Assembly: GCA_023101725.1 (NCBI GenBank)
Contig: JALJCO010012606.1
Location: forward strand, 186,001 to 250,000
Source: Atherinomorus stipes
Taxonomy: Eukaryota; Chordata; Actinopteri; Atheriniformes; Atherinidae
Length of the DNA stretch: 64,000 nt
Direction: 5' to 3'
Both the position numbers and the translations under genes were made by a program. Under the pieces are notes generated by a model. It had not been told where the DNA came from. It made no database searches and saw only the letters and a list, made by a program, of their open reading frames with translations. Shown here in pieces: positions 35,701 through 56,500 of the stretch (position 1 is the first letter of the stretch; every line of letters begins with the position of its first letter).

Positions 35701-38700
35701 AAAACTGAGTGTGACTGGGTTAAATCTGTGGTTTCAGTCTTGACTGTTAACCCTTTGCTTACTTCCAGGATGGTGACAAGACGTTCTCGCGTGGTAATGA
35801 GCAGTACGTTCGTCCTTGCGGGTGGAACCGGGTGGCCCTGCATGTCTCCCAGAAGTACGAGGGTGGGGACCACTGGCTCGGGACGGGAAAGGACGCCTGG
35901 CCCGTCTCTTACCAAGGATACAACATGGATGGCTCCCAAGGCATCATCCTGACCCGTGATGGAGACCCAGATGATGAGCCACATTTTCTGGAAGCCAGTG
36001 CCGCCTCTCTGGTCACTGAGAGGATGAGAGGCAGGGGTGTGTACTCTACACCAGACGTCAAGATGGCAGAGAAGTACTGCAAGAGGTTCAAGTCCAAAGT
36101 GGATGGGAAGACGTACAAAGTGGTTCTTCAGAACCGCATCAACCCCGAGAAAAGGAATATGTGCCAGAGGAAAGATGTGTGGGTGGTGTACGTCCCTGAG
36201 GGAAGCAACGACATCCAAACGAGGGCCATCGTTCAGGAGTCCATCCGTCCATACGGGCTGCTGCTGAAGCAGGTGTGAGCCGAGCTCCCACAGTAAACAT
36301 TTTCAGGAAATCTACTGAAAAACGTTATAAAAGTGGGATAAAATCCGTGATTCCTAGCCTTTGATTCTTGTTTATCAGACACAAAACTGCCTCATCATCT
36401 ATAACTTCCCTTAACTGTGGAGCTTACAGAAAATAATCCTTACTGTTGACCTGCACTTTGGGAATGGTTACATGAAATCTAACAGTAGAAAGAGAAAGCT
36501 GGGAAATCCCTGATAAGATGCTGACTTGTGCTGCCATCTAGTGGTATTTAGTGATAATTTCCTTCAGATTGTAGGAAGTGGATCTTTCAGTTGTGGGTGT
36601 GGTATGATTGCTATATTTTACTTTCTTTTTCTTTATTGCACATATCTGAGCTGACTTTGTGAATTAGAAGAGGCAAAAACGTGTATCATCCAACATTCAT
36701 CATCTGTTTTTAAAATTCTAGCGTGACATTTAGATTAAACATGAATTTTATTCAGTTCAATTGTTTAATTGTTTCTTTGAATTAAAAACATTGATGTTTT
36801 TACAGCAGTTTTTTCCCCCTTTAATTTTTAGTGATGCTTAATTGTTTGGTTAAAATCCATGACTTAGCTATACGGAAAATACTTGTGTGAATAGATACTT
36901 GGCACTTTAGCTAATAATCAATCACTTCTCACTTCTTTTACCTGCATGTGCAGAGCTCTGTAAATAAGTGTGAATTGCAATAAACTGAGTGAAGAGATGC
37001 TGGCGTCATTTTTTTTTTTTTCTAGGATTTGAGGAAGCCTTTCTCATCATCTGTTGGTGTTTGTACATACAGTCGTGCTCATGATTACTGACACGGTCCA
37101 ATTAAAGAAAAGGCTAAATTCACAATAATTAAAAAAAACTAATAATATATAAAAATTGACAAAATTATAATTTAGCGAAACAAAATATTGCTTTGGAATT
37201 GTGGAAGGTAATATTGATAAAAAAACAAATAAACAAAACTGGCCCAGACACATTAGAGCATCATTCCTGACAAATGTGGACCAAAACACGTGTCAACAGG
37301 TGTAAATGTCTATTCTAGTCACCCACATGCCGAACAACACTCTGAAGCACTTTTTTGATATCTCAAATGCAGCTGGAGATCTGGGAAGCTTCTTGATGTC
37401 TGCTGACATTCAAATAATGGATGTCCCCGGCGCCTGAGCCAAAAACATCCATAAAAGTCCACAAAAACTTGTCAATATTCCTCCACACCGCTCGTTCAAT
37501 GTAATCCAAGTGTCCTGTGTGGGTAGTGTCCATAATTTACTTGAAACGACGTCATTTAGTATATTTTTAGTCTAAACAGTACTACATCGCATCTCCAGCA
37601 AGCACGCCAATGCATGTTCACGACACTACGGAAGCCGCGGCAGACGAGATCGCGCGTTCTCTTTTTCTTTCTTTCTTTGTTTTAAATCAATATCCAACCC
37701 GTCTTGTTTTTGTCCTGGTTTGTCTGCAGCTCTGGTGCTCTTAGAGCAATGTAAACAGCGAATTTCTTTTTCTACGCCTGCATTATCGGCAGAGTAGTCG
37801 CTGAACGCCGAGGCTTATTTTTAAGGTCTAAAAGTTACAGTGTGTCTTGAAATAATTACTCAAATCTTCAAGTCACATTATTTCAGAATAAGAAAAATTT
37901 TACTTCCAAAACTTCTGCAACCAAATCCTACATAAATTAGGTCAAGTATCAAAATGCTGTAAAATACATTAAACTCGTATATATAACAAGCTTCAGTGGT
38001 TTTGGACTGCACCAGATTGCCACACAGGTGCAGTAAGATACAACCAGACACGTACCTGAGCGCATGCAGAGCCCGACCACGATGACGAAACAAATGGCAA
38101 GTACACTTGGAAGGACACAGATTCCCAGGTTCCAACATGGCTGACCCATTCTGTTTCCAGTGGGGTCCCCCTCAACTCCAGGGAAAAACAAAACACAGAT
38201 GCAAGACAGATTAGGGCTGGGCGATATACCGGTATGATATTGTGATATGATATTTGCATAAGAGAGATATGACATTTGCATATACTGTTATATTTTTTTT
38301 GTTTTTATAAATGTTATTTTTTTCGTAATAACCTGGCTGCACCTCGACTGACAACAAAGGTGTCACCTGATTATTTAAATTAACCTAGAATAAAATAAAA
38401 AATAATAATTTAATTAATTAAAAAATAATACTAAATTAAATAATTATTCATTATTTATTTTATTTATTTATTTTATTCTATTCTGTCTGGAATCCTCCCC
38501 AAGACTTCTACAAAGAAATCATAAATGGCCAGCCCACTATCATGAAGTTTTTCGATTTAACAAACATTTCTAACCAGCGTTTGTCAACTCCATCACTGAA
38601 GTGAAGCTCTACCTTTAATCTAAACATGTTTCAATACTAAAAAACAGGTATTTGATATGAAATGAAACATTCAGACAAATTAGGGGAAAAATACCAGTAT

Positions 38701-41700
38701 ATATTATATATCAGCATCTAAAACAAATACTGTATCGTGATATGATATTTGGTCCATATTGCCCAGCCCTATGAAGGATTAACAAGCATTCTGCCATTTA
38801 ATCACTTTTTGTAATTCTTTACAACATTGAGTTAGAAAAATTCTTGTTCCTTCATGACTGGCGAAAGCTGCAGCAGTGGAAAAAACAGACTACATGAAAA
38901 AAGTTTCACTCTTAATTTTTAGTTTCCAGTGAACTTTAGAGGTGCTCGATTCAAATGGAAATTCCTTTAGTAGAAATGTTTTAAGACATTTTAAAATGCA
39001 AGCGGTCCCCGGATTATTTTTAGGGTAACAATTGCCGTTTTTATAACGATAGCACAAGTATTTTCCTGTTTTGTTCCATTCTCTAAAAGCTTTACCTTCT
39101 TGGTGTCATCATTAAGGTATTCAACAGGCACTAATTGCATTTATTTAAGCAAATCAGAACTGCAGTTATTAGTTTACACAACTGTAAACAGCAATTATGA
39201 AACTGACATGATGACTATTATGAGAGAATGTTTGAATCTTGACAAAAAAATCTCTGTATAGGAAATTTGAATTTGCTGCATACACAAAATTTGACGTGAC
39301 GCAGAATGTAGAAGTCGTTAGGTAAGAGTAGACATTTAAGGTCATTTCAGTCCAAATAAACAAAATGAAATTGAAAAATAACTAGTATTCTGGATGACAA
39401 TGACATTTTATGGTCATCAGTTTCCAATCTGATCTTTATGTTCCTTATGTCATGTTCGCAAGACAAAGCACCTTTTTTGTGCCTCCTTCTCACCAAAATC
39501 TTCATTATCTGAAACCAGACACTAAAATACTGTTCTTAAATATGTGTATATATATATAAAATATACAGTGCCTAAAAAAAGACTATTCACACCCCTTGCA
39601 TCTTTTTACTTTTTCATTGCTCTAGTAAATCAGTGGTGCTCAGCATAATTTTGCTTTTGTGACAAAAAAAAAAAAAAAAGAAAAAAAAAAAAAAAAAACC
39701 TCTCTGATGTCAAATTGAAAACTAATTTTGACAAATTCTCTATGGTACTGAGGTCTGGGTTTTGACTTGGCCACTCCAGAACATTCACCTTGTCTTCAAA
39801 CCTTTTCTGTGTAGCTTTAGCTGTACACTTTGAGTCATTTCTTGCTGGAAAATGGATGAAATCAGATTTTCCCCCATAATTTCCTGATATTTGCTGCATT
39901 CATTTTACCGTCTACTTTTATAAGCCTCCCAGGGTTTGTTGCTGAGAAGCATCCCCACAGCATGATACTGCGACCACCATGCTTCACAGAGGGGATGGTG
40001 TGTTTGTGGTGATCTGCAGTGTTTGGTGTCCGCCAAACATGGCGCCTTGTCTAATGACCAAAAAGCTCCATTTTGGTCTCATCAGACCATCTTCCACTTG
40101 GCCATGGATTCTCCAACATGCCTTTTGGCAAATTCTAGTTCAGATTTTGAATTTTTTGATTTTTCACCAGTGGCTTTCTTGTTGCCTTTCTATCTCTCTC
40201 TCGGTCTGTTTCTCTCTCCAATTCTCCATAAATATACAGGTGTCCTTAAAAAATATTCATACCCTCCAATTAATGAAAATACTAAATTCACAACAGTAAT
40301 TCAAATAACAGGAAACTGAGGAAACTAATAATAAATGTAAACAATTATAAAATTATAATTTATTGAAATAAAACATTGCTTTTGAATTGTGGTTGAAAAT
40401 ATTAATGTAAAAAACAAAAACAAACAAACAAATCTTTCCCAGACACATTCGAGCACCCTTCTGATGAATAGTGGACCAAAATACCTGTCAACAGGTGAAG
40501 AAATCTTTTAAGTCTTTTAAGCCTTTATAAAGAGTAATTGTTTAAAGCTTTTGAAATCATTTAAAAGCTTGTGTCCAACAATTTGTTTGTCCTAAAATAT
40601 CAGGGTGGCGCAACCATAGAAACATGACTTTATTGTATAATAAAGACGTAGTAACAGCAAACATGATGTTGCTGCTGCCAGAAGATCCCAAGTAGACTTT
40701 ATTGGTGAGTGAAAAGGTTTTTTATTCTCTATAAAATATGGATAAATTTAGCTTCTCTCCAACTCATAGGTAGACTGGTACACTTTCATTGTCAGGTGGT
40801 ACAACCAATGTAAAACTATGGATACGTTATTTTATCATAAAAGTCTTTAATTTAGTTTAAACATATATGTATTAACATGCTAGCGAATACCAAAGCTAAT
40901 GTAAGAGTCCAAGTAGATACTTCCCAAAGATTTGGCATAGGATAAATCAGAAGAAAATACATATATATACTGTAGATAATTGGTTGCGCCACCTGACAAA
41001 TTTTTATGCACAGAAGATAAAAAATACAGTAAAAAAAAAAAGGACTGAACACTTTTAAATGTAATTTGACAAACAAGACTGTTTTAAAGACATTGTTACA
41101 GACTCAAAAATATGCTTTCCAACCATTTAGAGAAAACTTTTTAAAAATGTCTTTTTTGACACTGACCATTACATTAAACTGTATATATATGCACATACAT
41201 ATATAAACAATACAGTGTAAGATTTCCTGTCATGCTGTAGGTTTCTGCAAATTTTGGAGTGATTATTTACAGTACTTTTCAGAAACTGTGGGTCATCATG
41301 CGAAAGATCTTCAGACTGGTGGTGTGTCTCCTAAACCAAAACTACTTAATGACTTTTCAAATAACCCGAAGATTTGTTTATTGTTTTATTCGGGTCATGC
41401 AACTCAGCTGATAAAATCTAGAGTTACTGACAATCAGGAGCTTCTGAGGCTGAAGAAGCAACAGCCTCAGAAACATTGGCTTCAAATTTAATCCATGCTT
41501 ATCAGTGGTAAAAAAAAAATAGTTGTTTTTAATATCAAACATTATTTTTGATTAAAGTTGAAGAAACATTCTGTTTCATATTTGTATTTTTCAATTGCAA
41601 CCTGTTTTGTTTTGATCTCACAGAATTTTTTTTTGATTGCCACTTACTTTTTTTTGCTCTGAAATCTCTTTTTTGGTTTCAGATCTATTTTATTTGATTA

Positions 41701-43762
41701 AACCATAAAGAAACAAAATACTCTCCATACTCCTGCTGATTTAATCTGGTATCAGCAAAAGCTAATTTAGAGTGAACAAGTTTTTGAAGCTTTGAATTAA
41801 AAAAAAAAAAAAAAAGAAAAAAAAAGCAAGTTCACTTTCTGGTATCTTTACTTTTCTGGGTCGCTAAAGAGCTGAAACAGATAAAACAGAATCCAAACAG
41901 GCTGTAGAGGATGTAGAAAACTGATGATTTTTTTTACTCTCACACACACTGTGAAAACTCACTTACTGATATTATAAAAGAAATGAATTAATCTATCATG
42001 AAATGACTCATTTGTTAAAAAAAGCAAATGAGGCAAATACTCAAAAGTCTGACATGAGAAGCAAACTTACCACCACTTGCTTTCCCCCTGAATGTTGCAA
42101 TGACTTAGATCTCAGCAAAGCATTACTTTACAAACCCATTACTTTAACTTGATCTTATTCACTTCAACCAAAAAAAAAAAGTCTGCAACATTTCAGTTTA
42201 AGGTCCAATCTTCTTAAGTTATAATTGTTACTATTTTATATTTAGCTTCCTTGGAACAAGTAGAAAAATAAAAACTTGCGCTGAAGCGACCACAAAAAGT
42301 AAATACTTACCATTCACAAGCAGGCGAACTCCTGCGTTAACATGCACAGTATCTGCACACCGCCCAGCACAGAAGTACACCCCGGCATCCTCCTCCTCTG
42401 CTGCCAGGATCTCCAGACTAAGCAGACCACTCTGCAGGTCTCCGGACCAGCTGATGTGACTGGCGTTGGCAGTGTGGAAGGAGGCTGTGTCTACATCTAC
42501 CATACTGGTTTTTATTGTGAGCAGAGGCAGCAGCTGGTCTGAACGCAGCAGGTACCAGGTGATCTCCGTGCTGGGAGTTATGTTGCAGGGCAGAGACACA
42601 TTCTGACCTGTCTGGACCACCAGGGCGGAGCGGAGAACAGGCGAGGGGGATGACAAGTGACATCCTGCAGCACCTGAGGAAAATGGACAAGGATTTATCA
42701 TGTTTATTTGTTTCAGCTCAGCTATCTGTAGACCTGATATACTGTAATAAATGTGTTCAGATGAACACTGAAAATTTGGAAAAGACTGAACAAAGGCATA
42801 AATATACTGTTTATCTGGTTTATTTTTGTTATCACATTAAATATTTTTAATTGTTCCCCCTGTTGAGTAGTTAATCACCAGTTTTTGTGCTTGTGTCTGT
42901 GCTTTTGCTTGTGGGTCAAAGACAAATAAGGATTTAAAATTTGAAATATATAAAACTGTGTAAAAATTATGACTCAAGCCCTTAAGTTCATTAGGCTGTT
43001 CTGTTTACAAGTCAAGCATCAAAGATTAATATCAAAAATGAAAATTGCACTTTCTTTATGGATTGTAAGCAAAATTTAGGAATAAATGTCCTTAGTGCGT
43101 AACAGGAATGGATTTTAAAGTGATTAAAACTGACCTAATGACATTTTAAAAAATTGTCTGGGTCTCTCGGTGTCTCTCAGTGAGTATGCAGTAGCCAGTC
43201 ACATGAATACAAAAATGTTTTTGGGGTTATTTTGGCATTTTAATGTCTGCTATCCAGGGAGGAAAATTATTACTTGTGTAAATGTAAAAAAAAAAAAAAA
43301 AAAAAGCCTTGGGTTTTTACTACATTAGTTGGGTTATTATTGTTATTAATCTACACATCATCACAATGATGCCCAAGTAGATTATTTACACCCTTCTATT
43401 TTTTTTTCCCAACCACATTTTGTTGAATTAGACGTAGGCTAATCGGAATAGTTATGAAGAAAAAAGGAAGGCTGATTTACTCCAGCATGAGAAATCGGAG
43501 GTGTGGCATGAGAGCAAGCCATTTAAATGCGTGAGCTGGCACCAATTTCAGTTTGGTGTAACCTCAGCTAAGCCCGGGTAAAACTTCACCAAAACCCCAA
43601 GTTTTGGTAAATATGTAAAGGCACTGCTGAATTAAAACAAGCGCAGAACACAGTAGCTACCTTTAGAAAAAGATAAGAGTTGTGTATCTGAATTTAAATG
43701 CACTTAATAATGAAAATAAGTAACTTACAAAGAACAGACAGGATCCAATGGAAAACTGCCAT
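32738..43762 (-). CDS. single V-domain inhibitory receptor with two ITIMs
   Basis: Five minus-strand exons: 43762-43729, 42673-42311, 38175-38056, 34307-34246, 32884-32738 (241 aa). Exon 1 and the start of exon 2 form the signal peptide ([15 protein letters not shown]). Exon 2 is a V-type Ig domain with [13 protein letters not shown] and EDAGVYFC, plus an extra Cys in CAGRC. Exon 3 holds a short stalk and the membrane helix ([20 protein letters not shown]). Exon 4 starts the tail with four consecutive cysteines (KPACCCCNP), possible palmitoylation sites. Exon 5 carries two ITIMs, SLQYSSL (Tyr 199) and PVTYSTV (Tyr 225), and ends at TGA 32740-32738. Borders are phase 1, 1, 1 and 0. A stronger-looking donor at 34104 would extend exon 4 to 34105 and add 47 in-frame residues. 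The intron between exons 4 and 3 contains the whole ART-like gene on the opposite strand. The likely role is an inhibitory leukocyte receptor; ligand unknown. Confidence 0.8.
33435..34012. mobile_element. hAT-like miniature element, copy 3, truncated
   Basis: Starts CAGGGATGCCCGATATTGGA, with the same interior as 27479-28097, but the right inverted end is missing and similarity stops near 34012. It lies in the intron between the last two exons of the V-domain receptor. Confidence 0.65.
34525..34562. repeat. (GT)n tract followed by a G run
   Basis: GT dinucleotides running into nine G residues, about 440 bases before the start codon of the ART-like gene. Confidence 0.9.
34826..34837 (+). promoter_or_regulatory. 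IRF/ISRE-type element upstream of the ART-like gene
   Basis: GAAAGTGAAAGT matches the IRF element rule (GAAA, two bases, GAAA, then G/C T/C) without mismatch. It lies 167 bases upstream of the ATG at 35005, preceded by GCGAGAGC. Such elements confer interferon or IRF control in vertebrates. Function here is inference from sequence and position. Confidence 0.6.
35005..36278 (+). CDS. ADP-ribosyltransferase-like protein, uncharacterised family
   Basis: Two exons, 35005-35328 and 35769-36278, joined in phase 0 at NIK|DGDK (277 aa). There is no signal peptide or membrane helix, so it is likely cytosolic. The N-terminal 108 residues have no domain I recognise. Exon 2 carries a conserved block: [51 protein letters not shown], then RPYGLLLK. 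The GRGVYSTPD...AEKYC stretch resembles the tyrosine motif of PARP-type ADP-ribosyltransferases, and uncharacterised proteins of this pattern occur in fish, invertebrates and fungi. This is memory-based, not a search. The position where ART proteins often have a His-Gly motif reads Gln-Gly here. The gene lies antisense within an intron of the V-domain receptor. An IRF-type element upstream suggests interferon control. Confidence 0.75.
36979..36984 (+). terminator. polyadenylation signal of the ART-like gene
   Basis: AATAAA 700 bases after the stop codon, with no closer canonical signal on the plus strand. It defines a likely 3' UTR of about 0.7 kb. Confidence 0.5.
38212..38771. mobile_element. 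miniature element with TAGGGCTGGGCGATAT ends
   Basis: The left TAGGGCTGGGCGATAT and the right ATATTGCCCAGCCCTA are near-perfect inverted repeats. The interior has repeated GATATGATATTTG motifs near both ends. It starts only 37 bases beyond the acceptor side of the membrane-helix exon of the V-domain receptor. The target duplication is not clean. Confidence 0.75.
39565..40230 (-). pseudogene. decayed Tc1-type transposase
   Basis: The minus strand encodes recognisable Tc1 motifs in broken frames. [14 protein letters not shown] and a following KVDGKMNA (first catalytic Asp region) lie near 39930-40000. [14 protein letters not shown] and [11 protein letters not shown], then STIENL (second Asp and Glu region), lie near 39735-39830. 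The left end TACAGTGCCTAAAAAAAGAC at 39565 resembles a Tc1 terminal repeat. Frames are interrupted and the N-terminal DNA-binding part is not seen. It lies in the intron between the V and membrane exons of the V-domain receptor. Confidence 0.7.
40231..42310. other. intron of the V-domain receptor, repeats only
   Basis: Contains a decayed Tc1-type miniature element (from about 40236, AATATTCATACCCTCCAATT) and AT-rich sequence with long A runs. No exon-like segment seen on either strand. Confidence 0.4.
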
Positions 43763-44824
43763 AATCTTAATGTTTCCAATACTCTCCAGGTGAGCTGGAA
43801 GAACTGACAACAGCGCGTCGACTGACTCAGTTCATGAAGGCGACAGATTTTAATGGGAGGGAAATGAGTGGGGTTTTATTCTGTCACAGGGCAGCTGGTA
43901 ACATGTCGCAGAAGACGGAAGGGTGACTATTTTTCCTCGTAAGACGAGTCTCACCCAGACACAAACGTTCATATTCCTGACACCTCTTCTGCTGAGTCGG
44001 CTTTTGGCTGAAAACGAGACAAAACAATCCATAGTTAAGTTTCGTTTCTGTGTTGATTGTCGGTGCACCAACGTGTACGCGTAACACCGGAAGTTTTCTT
44101 TTTTTCCAAAACAAACTTAGCAGGAAAAGTACAGAAATTTTTGTTGGTCGATTGTCTCCTCTTTACAGAAGCCCGTTTCTGATGAACAACCCCCTCCCCT
44201 CCCCAAACATAGCTATCTCATAACTGACTATAATTTCATGAGAGTTATCCCAAATTAAAAAGAAGTAGAAGAAATAAAATGAACAGAAGAATATTGCAGT
44301 GGATGAGTTGCTCATGCCACAGAAGCACAATCTTTATAAATTACACTTAATCGCTGTCTTCAGTAACCAGCCCAGCAGACACAGAGCAAATACTTTTAAG
44401 CATTTTGTGTTGCTAACTTCCAAATGTTTTTGAAAACCAATTAAGTTCTTAATACTAGCAAAATTTAAATGAATCAGAATTGGTTTGGGATTCATCATTT
44501 TCATGTAATGAAGTACACAGGCTTAAAAAGATCTCCATTGTTTGCCCATGTGCATATTTTAATGCTTATTGACAACAAGTATAATATTAACAAATTGTTT
44601 TACCATCTGGAGACTCTTTAAAGAAAAAAAAAAAACAAAAACAAAAGGGGGGTGTCAGACTGAATCAATTCTTTTGTGCTTTTATTTTGAAAAAGCATAT
44701 CTGCCGGAAATCGAAACCTACGGGTCCTTAAATTCGCGTATCAGCTGATAGTAAACATTCAGTCCGAATCATCTAGCGGAGGACAGAGAAGAGGAGTGAA
44801 CGAAGTATCCAAGGAGTGTACACA
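43763..44824. promoter_or_regulatory. divergent intergenic region between two Ig genes
   Basis: This 1.06-kb stretch separates the start codons of the minus-strand V-domain receptor (43762) and the plus-strand GPI-type Ig protein (44825), so it should hold both promoters. No TATA box is obvious for either gene. Small frames at 43850-44114 have no domain. Confidence 0.5.
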
Positions 44825-52856
<8,032 letters not shown>

Positions 52857-53438
52857 GAGTTTTCTTGCAGATATCTGTACATTTAGCTAAAAAAAAAACG
52901 TGCACACTATGACCAGCAGTGTGGATTTGATCTTAGTGGGGTTTGTTGCTAAAACTGTAACAGAATAAGAAGAAAAGTAGGCTACATTATGTATTCATGT
53001 TTACATTGAAAACGAGGTTTTGGCTTTGGAAAGTTTAGCTTTGGTCTATTTGAAGTTTGGAAAGTTCGTACTAATAACACAGATTACCAGCCATGTTTTT
53101 TTTTTACCCCACAAGTGGCAGGATTTTTTCATCTATAAGAAGTTATTCAAGTTATGATAAAAAATTACTTACTTATGGTTTATGGATAATTTAACTTATT
53201 AACAAAGACGCTCTCTGAGGTTCCTGATGTGGAGCATATTCTTTTATGGTGACACACACTAGTCTTTGTGGATTGAGGATTCATTACATGGACATGCCCG
53301 ATAATCTGGCCATTTATTGGGGGAAAAAAGCTGCAACACATCTGTACCAAAATAAATAAACAGTACTAGTCAGAAGTTTGAACAAAAGGGAAAGTGTGTC
53401 CACACTTATACTGTAGATTTGACAAGGACTGAGAACTT

Positions 53439-53439
<1 letters not shown>

Positions 53440-53529
<90 letters not shown>
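53440..53529. repeat. (TA)n microsatellite
   Basis: About 90 bases of uninterrupted TA dinucleotides. Confidence 0.95.
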
Positions 53530-53535
<6 letters not shown>

Positions 53536-56500
53536 GACACACTTTCCCATTAAATCCAATGGGTAAATGTGTCCAAACTTTTGACTGTTAGTGGTAGTTT
53601 AACATGGATGGAGTTTAACTCTGGTCAACTTAAAACTACAATATGTTATGCAAAACAATTTGAAGCTATATAAACACAATGTGGCAGAGTCTGTATTTGG
53701 GTTTTTTTTGTTTTCTTTTTTTTTTTTAAGAGGGAGGTAATTTTTCATGAATGTTGGATTAGGAATAAGGTCATATTTTCATAAAGCAGTTGCTTTTGTG
53801 ATTACACATAAATGGAAGTGATTGTGTTTAATTCAGCATGTGATATCATCTCGTATTGACTTGCTCCTGAATCAAAATAACGCTACATGTATACACGAAC
53901 ACAGATAGATTCAGTAGATGATGCGAATATTCACCGATATCTTGAATTCTCGACTATTGCCACAACATGATTTTGATTTTACAAGATTCATTTTGATTCA
54001 GGAGTCAATATAAAATTATGTCACAGAGTATTAACACGATCACTTCCATTTGTGTCTTATCAGACATTAAAATGAAAAATGATCTTTCCTTATTAAAAAA
54101 AAGAAAAATATAAACTATCCCACATTGTGTATATCTAGCTTCAAGTTTCTTTTTTTTTTTCATATGTTGTAGTTTAAATTTAAAAGGTAATACAATTAGA
54201 CTTTCAGTACATGACATGCCTTTGATTGCTGCAGTTTCATTGAATCGAGAAAAGTTGTATTGAATTGTTGATCACTGTCACAATATTAATATTCAAGTTT
54301 GTCCTCCAGAGCTGCAGTCCTGCAGGTTTTAGATGTTTCCCTGCTCCAACACACCTCATTCACATTAATGCTTCCCAAGCATGCAAACGACCCATTAATC
54401 TGATTCAGGTGTGCTGCAGCAGGACAGCAGCCTAAACATGCAGTCAGTGATTGGTAGCTGAACATGTTAGTAAGGAGTCTCTAAGTCAGGGGTAAGCAAC
54501 TCTGGTCCTTGAAGGCCGACCTCCTGCAGGTATTGGGAGTTTCCCAGCTGCAACACACCTGACCAAGATTCAGATTTAATCAGCAGACTTGTGCAGTTTG
54601 GTGTGGAGCTTTGCAGAAGTCTGCTGGCTCACCAATGATCTGAGTCAGGTGTGCTGCAGCAGGGAAACTAATACCTGCAGGATGCCGGCCCTCGTGGACT
54701 GGAGTTGCCTATTCCTGCTCTAAACTGTTGTTTCTCAGTCCTGGTCCTTGGGAACCACGACCTTGCATGTTTTAGATATCTTTGTGCTTTACTGGCTCAT
54801 CAACAGGCTTGCAAAGAGCTTGAAGACAAGCTGCTGATAAAGTCAGAGCAGGGAGGTATCTTAAAAATGCAGAGTTGTAGTTCTTAGGGACCAGGAATGA
54901 GAAACTAACACTTTGGAGCAGATGTACTGCAGCCTGCTTTCAAAGATGAGTTTGAGGTGTGTCCATTATGAACCAAAGACAAACTAAAATTTCACCATGA
55001 AGAACTTTTTCTTTATTTTTGCATTTTAACAACACAAAGTTCTTATATACTGCTTCAAATTTAAGTCTGCGAACCATTATTAAAAGATTAGCCTTAAATA
55101 AACCATTAACTGCTAAACATTTCTGTCTTTTGTGAGCGAGGGCGTCACAATAACTGCTTTATTGAATTCATTCAGTTTTCAGTTTCTCTGTTTTAAAAGT
55201 TCTAAGTTTCAAAATATATTTTAAAAAATTGACGTTCAGTTACACTGGAAAGAAAAAGGCATCAACCTTTTTAGCACTGATTCATATGTTCTCTTACCTT
55301 ACTTTTTCATTTTCAAGTAAAACTGGCTCGTGTTCATCACATTGCAAGACTTGTTTTTTTTGGCTCAACACCCAAACGTTGAGTTGCTCATCTGCCAGCT
55401 GGGAGTGGGTTTGGATTGAAGCTGGGAATATAAGGAGCTCTTTTTGCTTGCATATCCAATTTAAAGTTATCCAGTATAGCTGACAGTGGTGTTTTTTTTT
55501 TCTGTTTTCTGAAATGTAGAATACAGATCATTGATGATTAAAGAGTAGTTAATATTTTCATGTATCAAAATCAACATTTAGTCAGGTTGTGTTCATTTCT
55601 ATGCTGTAAAACCAACATTTATTTAGGATGCTCAGAAATTTGACTATTGGCTGAAGGTCCGTGTAAATGCCATCCAACTTGGATACCTGAACACTCAAAG
55701 CAGAAAATTACAAAGCAATTGTATCACATGCCATTGATATTTACTTAATCCAACAACTGTTGGCAACAGAGCTGCTAAAATTGACTGAATTTGTTTAATT
55801 TTCAAACAAATACACCTGGAATTACCTTTTCCAGCAGTGTTTAATATAAGTTATTGGATTAAACAAGGCAAATTGTAGCCTACCTGTAATAATTTACTCT
55901 TTTGACACTTATTTGAGTAACTGGTTAAAAAAAAAAAAGTATCTGCATGAAAATATTACTGGATTTTTTTGGACTGATCAAAGTAAAAGTGATTTTCAGG
56001 TCTTCATCTAAAACAAATTTAAATTTGACTCAAAGCTGACTAGATGTGTGGAAAATGGTCATTTCTGTGAATCTAAGTTCATACCCATTGTTTTGTAGAC
56101 ATTTGTTGTGATTTATGAGGCAATATATTTATTATTTAATTATCAAAGAATCAAAATAAAGTGATAAAAAAAACCAAGCAAACATCTGTGTTGTGTCTGA
56201 ATTGATCATTGTTAAACTCCACAAAAGTAAGTTTACATAAAAATGACTTCACACAGATTTACACAAAGAAATGCAACAAACACAGAGGTAAAGAGCAAAG
56301 GCACACAACTTGAAGAAACACGCCCAGCTGGATTTTTATCTCTGGAGGAGTGCAGCTTGTACAGGATCATCTTTCTTTTTGTCAGCAATTCCCAATAAGG
56401 AGGAAAAAAACAACAAAGTTAAACATATAGCTTGTATTGTCTGTTATCTTCAATGTTTTGCTGTTGTACAAAAAAAAAGATCAATAGAGCAATAAATATA

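Noticed and set aside
35697..36218. 173-codon minus-strand frame
   Set aside because: Exact shadow of the second exon of the ART-like gene, which has the conserved motifs and clean splice sites.
44034..44052. TTTCGTTTC as an ISRE for the divergent promoter
   Set aside because: The two half-sites are one base apart rather than two, so it does not fit the ISRE rule.
53314..53559. Minus-strand frame rich in Ile-Tyr
   Set aside because: It covers a (TA)n tract and nothing else recognisable.
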